A stretch of 64,000 bases of DNA from Eubacterium uniforme (GTDB lineage: Bacteria; Bacillota; Clostridia; Lachnospirales; Lachnospiraceae): positions 62,001-126,000 of the forward strand of contig NZ_FUXZ01000007.1 in the NCBI RefSeq assembly GCF_900167115.1, in the 5' to 3' direction. Numbering within the stretch: the first letter of the stretch is position 1; the number at the start of each line of letters is the position of its first letter. The translations under genes were made by a program, and so were the position numbers. The notes below the pieces were generated by a model that saw only the letters and a list, made by a program, of their open reading frames with translations, searched no databases and was not told the origin of the DNA. This document shows positions 52,745 through 61,400 of this stretch, piece after piece.

Positions 52745-54559
52745 ATGTCTAAGATAGATAAAGAACATATAAGAAATTTTTGTATAATAGCTCATATAGA
52801 TCATGGTAAGTCTACACTTGCTGATCGTATTATTGAAAAGACAGGCCTTCTTACTGATAGGGAAATGCAGGCGCAGGTTTTAGATAATATGGATTTAGAA
52901 CGTGAAAGGGGAATTACAATTAAATCTCAAGCTGTTAGAACTATATATAAAGCAAAGAATGGTGAAGAGTATGTATTTAATTTGATTGATACTCCAGGGC
53001 ATGTTGATTTTAATTATGAAGTATCAAGAAGCCTTGCAGCATGTGATGGAGCAGTTTTAGTAGTTGATGCTGCACAGGGTATTGAAGCACAAACGCTGGC
53101 TAATGTTTATATGGCACTTGATCATGACCTTGAAGTATTTCCTGTTATCAATAAGGTTGATTTGCCTAGTGCAGAACCAGATAGAGTTGCAGCAGAAATA
53201 GAAGATGTTATTGGTCTTGAGGCAGAAGATGCTCCTAGAATTTCAGCTAAGAGTGGTCTTAATGTAGAAGAAGTATTAGAACAGATAGTGGAAAAAGTAC
53301 CAGCACCAAAAGGTGATGATAATAAACCACTTTCAGCACTTATATTTGATAGCATTTATGATGCATATAAAGGTGTAATTGTATTCTTCAGAGTAATGGA
53401 TGGAAAAGTTAAAGCTGGAGATACAGTTAAGATGATGGCAACAGGAGCAACAGCTCAGGTTGTTGAAGTAGGTTATTTTGGTGCAGGTCAGTTTATACCA
53501 TGTGAAGAATTATCAGCAGGAATGGTAGGCTACTTAACAGCTAGTATTAAGAATGTAAAAGATACTACAGTTGGTGATACTATTACTAATGCTGAGAATC
53601 CATGTAGTGAACCACTTCCTGGATATAAGAAAGTAAATTCAATGGTATATTGCGGCATGTATCCAGCGGATGGAGCTAAATATCCTGATTTACGTGATGC
53701 ACTTGAAAAGTTGCAGCTTAATGATGCGTCACTTAAATATGAACCTGAAACATCTGTGGCATTAGGCTTTGGATTTAGATGTGGTTTTTTAGGGTTATTA
53801 CATCTTGAAATTATTCAGGAGAGACTTGAAAGAGAATACAATCTTGATTTGGTTACAACAGCGCCAGGTGTTATTTATAAGGTCTATAAGACAAATGGTG
53901 AAATGATTGAACTTACTAATCCATCAAATCTTCCGGATCCATCAGAAATTGATTATATGGAAGAACCTATGGTTTCAGCTGAAATAATGGTAACAACAGA
54001 ATTTATAGGGCCTATTATGGAATTATGTCAGCAGAGACGTGGTATTTATAAAGGAATGGATTATATTGAGACAACGAGAGCACTGCTTAAGTATGATTTG
54101 CCACTTAATGAAATTATTTATGATTTCTTTGATGCATTAAAATCAAGGTCAAGAGGATATGCTTCATTTGATTATGAACTAAAAGGTTATGAACGAGCTA
54201 AACTTGTTAAACTTGATATTTTGATTAATAGAGAAGAAATTGATGCACTTTCATTTATTGTTCATGCTGATACAGCATATGAACGTGGTAGAAAGATGTG
54301 TGAAAAGTTAAAGAAAGAAATTCCAAGACAGTTATTTGAAATACCAATTCAGGCTGCAATTGGAAGTAAAATTATAGCTAGAGAAACAGTTAAAGCTATG
54401 AGAAAAGACGTACTTGCTAAGTGTTATGGTGGTGATATTTCTCGTAAAAAGAAACTTCTTGAAAAACAGAAAGAAGGTAAGAAACGTATGCGTCAAGTTG
54501 GTAATGTTGAAATACCACAGAAAGCGTTTATGGCGGTTCTTAAACTTGATGAGGATTAA
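52745..54559 (+). CDS. lepA: Elongation factor 4 (LepA)
   Basis: LepA is a ribosome-bound GTPase that back-translocates or remodels ribosomes. At 604 residues it is full length. G1 is [13 protein letters not shown], the switch region is [12 protein letters not shown]3 is DTPGHVDFN and G4 is [13 protein letters not shown]. The C-terminal LepA-specific domain ends with [20 protein letters not shown], as expected. AGAAGGAG lies before the ATG. The downstream YfhO-like gene starts three bases after the stop, so it is co-transcribed. Confidence 0.98.
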   Translation: MSKIDKEHIRNFCIIAHIDHGKSTLADRIIEKTGLLTDREMQAQVLDNMDLERERGITIKSQAVRTIYKAKNGEEYVFNLIDTPGHVDFNYEVSRSLAACDGAVLVVDAAQGIEAQTLANVYMALDHDLEVFPVINKVDLPSAEPDRVAAEIEDVIGLEAEDAPRISAKSGLNVEEVLEQIVEKVPAPKGDDNKPLSALIFDSIYDAYKGVIVFFRVMDGKVKAGDTVKMMATGATAQVVEVGYFGAGQFIPCEELSAGMVGYLTASIKNVKDTTVGDTITNAENPCSEPLPGYKKVNSMVYCGMYPADGAKYPDLRDALEKLQLNDASLKYEPETSVALGFGFRCGFLGLLHLEIIQERLEREYNLDLVTTAPGVIYKVYKTNGEMIELTNPSNLPDPSEIDYMEEPMVSAEIMVTTEFIGPIMELCQQRRGIYKGMDYIETTRALLKYDLPLNEIIYDFFDALKSRSRGYASFDYELKGYERAKLVKLDILINREEIDALSFIVHADTAYERGRKMCEKLKKEIPRQLFEIPIQAAIGSKIIARETVKAMRKDVLAKCYGGDISRKKKLLEKQKEGKKRMRQVGNVEIPQKAFMAVLKLDED

Positions 54560-54562
54560 GAG

Positions 54563-56917
54563 TTGAAAGAAATTATAAGAGATAGAAAAAAATATTATTT
54601 ATATTATACAATTATATATTTAGTTGTAATGTTAATAGTTTTTCTCCCTTTTTTGTTGAATGGTAAAACATTTATTGCAGATAATGATACAATCGCACAG
54701 CATTATCCGTATATGGTTAAAATTCGGGATTTTTATAGATATAATATAAAAGCTTTAATTATGGGGAAACAATTAAAATTTTTTGATTTTAACACATTTT
54801 TAGGTCTGGATATTGTTCAAACATATAACTATTATGGATATGGAAATCCTTTGTTTTTATTGTTGATTTTTGTGCCCAAAAATATGATGCCGTTTATGTA
54901 TCAGATAATGGTCTTAGTATTCATATATTTAGGTGGGGGATTTTTTTCGGAATATTGTTTTTATCATAATATAAAAGAAAAAAATATTATGATTGGAGTG
55001 ATTTTATATATTGTTAGTCCGCTTGCAATTGCGACTATGGACCAATTGTGTTTTGTATTATTGGTTTATCAAATACCATTGGCTTGGCTTGGTTTTGATT
55101 TGTTACTAGACAAAAATATAAAGAGTATTTTTGTGGGGGCGTTAGTAATTATTTCTTTAAGTGGATTTTATATGTTGTACGTAATTACAATTTGTTTGAT
55201 ATTGTATGGCTTTTATAAAGCAATAAATAACAATAACAATATAAAATCAACTATAATATATTTAAAAGAAAAAATTGCTACTAGTTTGATTTGTTATATC
55301 ATTGCTATATTATTGGTTTCACCAATTTTTATTGTGAATTTGGTTGGCTTTTTTAATAGTTTTCGAAGTGGAAGAAGCAAAAATTTAAATCTTTTATTTT
55401 ATAACAAAGAGATATATGATAAAGAATTGTTAAGTTTCATTTTTTATTTTCCAGGTTCATTTTTTACAGTAAATATTGCTGTTTTAATTATGATATATAT
55501 GATGAAAAAAAAGAAAGAAACGAAATGGTTAATTATTACTGGAATTATTATGGTGTTATCTCAAATTTCGGTTGTAGGGTTTATTTTTAATGGTTTCGCG
55601 TATCCTTCGAACAGATGGTTTATGGTGGTTTCTTTTTATTTTTGCATATTATGTGTTCAATTTTTTGATAAATATAATATAAATGCAAAACAACTAGTTT
55701 TAATTATTTTGATATCGTTGATTCAGCCTTTGATTTTTTCTTATTTATTTTCGGGGGCGGATGAATGTTTTTCAGTTAAAAAGATAAAGAATATTTCAAA
55801 CAGGATTAATCAGGAATCAAAGATTAATCGTGTTGACTTAAGCGGAAATGGTTTGAGTAGAGAAAACGCGTATTGTGAGAGTCCTTCAACTTGGATTTAT
55901 ACAAGTATGATACCGAAAAAAATATGTGATACTATGTTGAAATTTGGTAATAAAGAATTACATAGTACTAGTGAAATATATGGACTTGATGGTAGACCAG
56001 AATTAATGGCATTATTTAATGTTGATGAGTATTATGGTGCTGATGATGCCTATAAACCTGATTGGTTTGTAAAATCTTCTAAAGGTAATACTTATATAAA
56101 TACACTAAGTCTTCCGTTTGGATATACATATAAGAATATTATTTATGAAAATGATGTGGAAGATATGAATGAAATAGATAGATCATGGGTTGCATTAAGA
56201 AGAGGAATAGTTGATAATTCAAAACATAATAAAAATGATAAAATAGAAGGTATTTCAAAAAAGATTCCATTTATCTCAAAAAATGAAAATAAGAAATATA
56301 TGTTAAAATTTGACGAAATAAAAAAATCACAGATATACGTCGTATTAGATGGCTCGGAAGGTGGTAAAATTGAAGGAAAAATAAATAATAAAGACTGTTT
56401 TGTAAATGATTTTTCATTTTTTACCAAAAATAATCCGTGGTTTATTCAGCGAGAGAAATTGTATATAAATGCAGGATATTATGATAAAATTTCAGAATTG
56501 ACAATAATTTTTGAAGAAAGTTATGATAAGGGTGTAGAATTATATGCTGTAGATGTATCAAATTACAAAAGTTACTTAAAGGAATTATCTGAAAAACATT
56601 TAGATAATGTCAAGTATAGAGTAAACATGATTGAAGGAAGTGTTAGTCTAAATGAGGATAGAACAATGTGTATTGCTGTTCCAAATTTAAAAGGATGGAA
56701 AGCATATGTTGATGAGAAGGAAGTAGATATTTATACTGTTAATTATATGTTTATAGGTATTGATATACCGAAAGGAAATCATGTGATAAAAATAAAATAT
56801 AAAACACCATTATTTGATGAATGTTGTTTTCTTAGTGGAATAACAATGTTAGTATTAATATGTTATGGTGTAATAAGACGTAAAAGAAAAATTAGAGATA
56901 ATAAGGTTGAGGGGTGA
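54563..56917 (+). CDS. YfhO-family polytopic membrane protein (second copy)
   Basis: The protein has 784 residues with a TTG start (54563, GAGG 8 nt upstream, three bases after lepA). It has the family plan: span 1, ADNDTIAQHYPYMV near residue 38, about twelve spans to about residue 400, an extracellular domain of about 350 residues, then VPNLKGWKAYVDEKEVDI and a final span near 755-775. It lacks the acidic tail of the 6880 protein. The function proposed for YfhO is glycosylation of lipoteichoic or wall polymers. The gene is noticeably more AT-rich than lepA and hemW and looks inserted between them. It overlaps the hemW ribosome-site region. Confidence 0.78.
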   Translation: MKEIIRDRKKYYLYYTIIYLVVMLIVFLPFLLNGKTFIADNDTIAQHYPYMVKIRDFYRYNIKALIMGKQLKFFDFNTFLGLDIVQTYNYYGYGNPLFLLLIFVPKNMMPFMYQIMVLVFIYLGGGFFSEYCFYHNIKEKNIMIGVILYIVSPLAIATMDQLCFVLLVYQIPLAWLGFDLLLDKNIKSIFVGALVIISLSGFYMLYVITICLILYGFYKAINNNNNIKSTIIYLKEKIATSLICYIIAILLVSPIFIVNLVGFFNSFRSGRSKNLNLLFYNKEIYDKELLSFIFYFPGSFFTVNIAVLIMIYMMKKKKETKWLIITGIIMVLSQISVVGFIFNGFAYPSNRWFMVVSFYFCILCVQFFDKYNINAKQLVLIILISLIQPLIFSYLFSGADECFSVKKIKNISNRINQESKINRVDLSGNGLSRENAYCESPSTWIYTSMIPKKICDTMLKFGNKELHSTSEIYGLDGRPELMALFNVDEYYGADDAYKPDWFVKSSKGNTYINTLSLPFGYTYKNIIYENDVEDMNEIDRSWVALRRGIVDNSKHNKNDKIEGISKKIPFISKNENKKYMLKFDEIKKSQIYVVLDGSEGGKIEGKINNKDCFVNDFSFFTKNNPWFIQREKLYINAGYYDKISELTIIFEESYDKGVELYAVDVSNYKSYLKELSEKHLDNVKYRVNMIEGSVSLNEDRTMCIAVPNLKGWKAYVDEKEVDIYTVNYMFIGIDIPKGNHVIKIKYKTPLFDECCFLSGITMLVLICYGVIRRKRKIRDNKVEG

Positions 56918-56919
56918 TT

Positions 56920-58050
56920 ATGGAAATATATGTACACATTCCTTTCTGTATTAAGAAATGTACATATTGTGATTTTTTATCTGCACCAATGGATGATGAA
57001 ATTAAAGATAAATATGTAAAGGCTCTATGTAAAGAAATAGAAAATGGAAATAATAAGGATGAATTTGTTAGTAGCATTTTTATAGGAGGAGGTACGCCTA
57101 CTGTATTAAAAGGCGAATATATTGAAAAAATAATATATACTATATGTGAAAATTATAATGTTAACTTAGATGCTGAAATATCTATTGAATGTAATCCAGG
57201 AACAATCACATATGAAAAGTTAATTTCGTATAAGAGGAGTGGAATAAATAGAATTAGCTTTGGTTTGCAATCATCTCATAATGATGAATTGAAGAAATTA
57301 GGAAGAATTCATACGTATGAAGATTTTGTTGAGAATTTTGAGTTAGCAAGACAGGTTGGATTTAAAAATATAAATATTGACTTGATGAGTGGACTTATAA
57401 ATCAGAGTTTAAAAAAATTTAGTGATACTCTAAATAAAGTGGCAAAGTTAAATCCTGAACATATATCGGTATATAGTTTGATTATTGAGGAGAATACGCC
57501 ACTTTATGAATATGTTAGAAAAATGGAGAGAGATGGAATTGATATTAGGCCATTAGAAGAAGTAGAACGAGAAATGTATAAAGTAACAAAACAAATACTA
57601 TCGAGTTTTGGCTATGAAAGGTATGAAATATCAAATTATTCAAAATCTGGATATGAGTGTAAACATAATATAGGTTATTGGACAGGAATAGATTATATTG
57701 GGTTTGGTATAGGAGCAGCATCATATAAAAATTTTGGTAATAAAGCAATTCGATGGAAGAATACAGATAGTATTAGTAAATATCTTGATAATATTGAGAC
57801 TAAGCAAGATGTTGAAAGATTAACCATAGATGATATGATGTCAGAATATATGATATTAGGCTTTAGGTTATGCAAGGGAGTTTCAAAAAAAGATTTTTAT
57901 AATAAGTTTGGTGTTACCTTACAAAAAAAATATGGAGACATAATTAATAAGTATTTAGTAAATGGTTTTTTGGCTGAAAATGAAGACAGAGTTTTTTTGT
58001 CAGAAAAGGGAATTGATGTAAGTAATTATATTTTATGTGATTTTATGTGA
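56920..58050 (+). CDS. hemW: Radical SAM protein HemW (HemN-like haem chaperone)
   Basis: HemW is related to oxygen-independent coproporphyrinogen oxidase but is thought to carry haem to target proteins. The radical SAM cluster motif is at the N-terminus (FCIKKCTYCDF, Cys10, Cys14, Cys17). FIGGGTPTVL, ECNPGTITYEKL, RISFGLQS and the C-terminal HemN domain follow. Length is 376 residues. The missing N-terminal extension and fourth cysteine pattern of true HemN support HemW. The start is ATG 56920 with GAGGGG upstream, not the GTG at 56914. lepA followed by hemW is the standard order, here split by the YfhO gene; hrcA, the usual next gene, is absent. Confidence 0.92.
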   Translation: MEIYVHIPFCIKKCTYCDFLSAPMDDEIKDKYVKALCKEIENGNNKDEFVSSIFIGGGTPTVLKGEYIEKIIYTICENYNVNLDAEISIECNPGTITYEKLISYKRSGINRISFGLQSSHNDELKKLGRIHTYEDFVENFELARQVGFKNINIDLMSGLINQSLKKFSDTLNKVAKLNPEHISVYSLIIEENTPLYEYVRKMERDGIDIRPLEEVEREMYKVTKQILSSFGYERYEISNYSKSGYECKHNIGYWTGIDYIGFGIGAASYKNFGNKAIRWKNTDSISKYLDNIETKQDVERLTIDDMMSEYMILGFRLCKGVSKKDFYNKFGVTLQKKYGDIINKYLVNGFLAENEDRVFLSEKGIDVSNYILCDFM

Positions 58051-58406
58051 ATATAGAAATAGTTGTATAATAAAAATACATATATCATTAATTGGATATT
58101 AAAATTTGGTGAGAACTCGATGTTTGATTTGAGGGTTTGTCGTAACTGACAAACCCTCAAATTGTGTATGTGATTCGAAATGACCTGTGAAAATTAAGTA
58201 AATATAAATGTGGAAAATATCGAACTTGAGTATTAGTGAACTAGCAGAAATGAACACTTTAATAGGGTAAATTATCTTTATGTTTAATTAAAAAATATTG
58301 TTATTGCACATTTGTTATGACAGTTTTATAATAAATATATATGTTGCACAAAGAAATTGTAAAAAATGAGAATTTATTATAAAAAATCAACAAATGGAGG
58401 TAGCGT
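58051..58406. other. Non-coding region after hemW with a 15-bp perfect hairpin
   Basis: This 356-bp gap has no credible gene. ATTTGAGGGTTTGTC (58127-58141) and GACAAACCCTCAAAT (58148-58162) form a perfect 15-bp stem with a 6-nt loop. Neither side has a run of T, so it is not a typical terminator, although it may end hemW transcripts. The rest is AT-rich, holding the promoter of the adhesin gene and two TTGCACA copies (58304, 58344). Confidence 0.6.
58304..58332 (+). promoter_or_regulatory. Promoter for the giant adhesin gene
   Basis: TTGCAC (58304-58309) and TATAAT (58327-58332) are separated by 17 bp. The leader is about 68 nt and ends in GGAGG (58396-58400) before ATG 58407. Confidence 0.7.
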
Positions 58407-61400
58407 ATGAAGGGGATTTACAAAAAGATTGTTTCGATATTTCTTGTTGCTAGTATGATTATTACTGGTAATGGTGTATCAGGTTTGAAATTGAAAGATG
58501 TATTTGCTTCTGATGCCACAATTGAACTTATCAATGGTACTCTTGGATCTTCAGATGGTCTGTACGATGGTAATACAATTGGAGAGGCAATACTTGGTAA
58601 TACATCAACAAATGCATCGGATGATTTATATATGGATGTTGGATCATTTGTTGAATTTGATATTGCTACACAGAATAGTTCAGGTTATTCATTTTATTTA
58701 GCTGAAAATGCTACAGGAGAGAATAAACTTACACAATCGTTAAATTTCGAAGGACGGAAAATTGATGAATTTGATGAACTGGGGGAAAATATAGAAATAC
58801 ATTATGGCGATGATGTTAGTACTTGTACGAGTGATATGGCATCAAGTAGTACTTATTATGGAGTTAAAAAACATAAATATATAGATTATGAGCCAGGTAA
58901 AGATCCAAATACAGGAGAGACGGTTATGCTTCCTGTAGAAAAAGAGATAAATGTAGCGTTCGATCTTTTTAGCGTGGAATATGAAAATAATCATATAAAG
59001 ATTAAGTCTCATAAAGATACTAAGCAATCAATTAATTATAGAGATACCTATTATTTGAATTTTATTGATAAAAATGGTGGATTTAAATGGACATTGAATA
59101 TCCATGTTATGTTTAAAGCAACCTATGATAATTGTTCAATTAAAGCTAATGCTGTGTTTGTTAGACAGGGCAGAAATATAGTTCTTGATGTAAAAATGAA
59201 AAATAATAAGGATTTAATTACGGATGGCTTTGATTGGAAGGTTGTTAATGGGGATAATGTACAGAGTGAAGAAGTGTTAGGTACAGTTACAACTAATAAG
59301 CAGGGAACTACCAGATTCTCACAGGAATCAAGCGCAACATTCCATGCTGATTCAGATAAGGGTACAGGAAGTGTTGTTATAACAGCAAGTACTAATAGTG
59401 GAATTATGCTTGAAGATGGCGCAAAAGCATGTATAGCTTTAGGCTATAGAGGAACTACTTTTGAAATTACAGTTCCTATAGTTGAGTGGGTTCCTGCTAC
59501 AGAAATAAGTTTCTCGAATGAAGAATATATTATTCAGGTTGGTTCAACAATTGAATTAAATAAACTTATTACTGCAAAGAGCGCAAGTGCAACTAATCCT
59601 AATGATGAATATACATTTACAATACCTACTTCTCAGGGTAAGTATGCAACAATAAATAAAGTAGCTGGGCAATCAACAATGCAACTTGTGAAACCTGGAA
59701 AGGTTGAACTTACATGTACAGCGGAAAATACCAGCGTAACAGCGAAGTGTATTATAAATATTATTAAGCCAACAACTAATTTGACGTTGTCAATTAATGG
59801 TGAAATAGTATCTCGTTATGAACCAACAACTACAAAAAATGCAACAATAAGAAGTGGTAATGAATTTATTGTTACTGCAGAAGAGTCTACTGGTTCAGAT
59901 GAAGAGCTGATTTGGAATGAAGATAAATGGAATGGATTATTAACAGCTGAATTAATAAGTGATGTTGATAATGTAAAAGTTTATAGAATAAAAGCTAGTG
60001 ATGTTACAGAACCAACTAGTGTAACTATGGAACTTGGAACTAATAGAACAAAAATAGGAGGAAATGATCCGGGAGAAGTTAAGGCGTCATATTTGCTTAA
60101 TATCTATCCTATGATAACAGATGAAAATCCTCTTATAACAAGCGTAAGTTATGATGGCGAAAATTCATATCCAACAGATAGCATAGACTTATATAGTGGA
60201 GAGTCAGTGGTTGTTTATGCAAAGCCTGAAGGTATTTTAAATACGGAACCAGTTGATCAAATTGACTGGACTATTCCTCAGAATTCTGCATATATATTAA
60301 AAGAAGATTATAGAACATTAGAGAGTACTAATGTACTAAATGCTACAACAATTTACTGGTTAGATGATGGAGAAGAGGCATCAGTCCTTAGAGCAACATC
60401 AAAGAGTAATCCAGGTATTTCTAAGGATTTGATTATTAATACAAAAACATCAATAGAAAATATTGGGCTTGAAGTGGATAATTTAACATCACCAACTTTA
60501 AATGTAGGTGATTCGGCGGTTATCAAACCTACAATATATCCAGAAGGTGCTGATGAGGAAATAGAATTTGTATCACAATATCCGGATATGGTTTCAGTAG
60601 ACCAAGATGGTAAAATTACTGCTCTTAAGGCTACAGATGCTAATGGTGTAGTAATATATGTGTATGCATATCATGAAAGATTTGATAATCCAAAGGCTAA
60701 TAGAAGACTTATGGCTACAATAATTGTCAAAGTTAAAAAGATAGGATCAATTGAAGTTAAATATGATGCTGAAAGACAGTATACAGATAGTACATATTCA
60801 GTTACAGCATATGCGTATGAAGAAGGACAGGGTTCACAGGCTTTATCAGATGATACTATCGTAAATTGGAGTATAGTTGATGAAAAAGTTGCTAGTATTT
60901 TTGGAAGTACAACAGGTAAAACAATAGATATAAAACCAGAAAAAGTTGGTACAACGGAAGTTGTTGCTTCTGTTGGTAGTGGAGAAGGAAATAATCCTGT
61001 AACAGGTAAAGCATTTTTAACAGTTACAGCTCCTATTACAGATAGTAAAATTGTAGTTTCAAATATGAATACTTATACACTGTCAACACCGAATGATAAT
61101 GCTTACAGATATTTACCTAACGGTGCTAGACAGGATATTACACCTGTTTTGACAGCGACAGGTATAGATTCTAGAGCAAATGCATATGATGAATATGTTC
61201 TTGTTGAAGAAACCGATTATAATGTATCAGATTCATTTGTTGAAGGCAGAGGAATAGGTACATATTCAATTAGATTTACGGGAAATGAATTATATACTGG
61301 TTCAAAATCTGTAAATTATAGAATATTCCCTAAAGTACTTGGTGACGATGTAAATCGTGATGGTGAAATATATGTTGAAGAAGTTGGTAAGTTAGTATAT

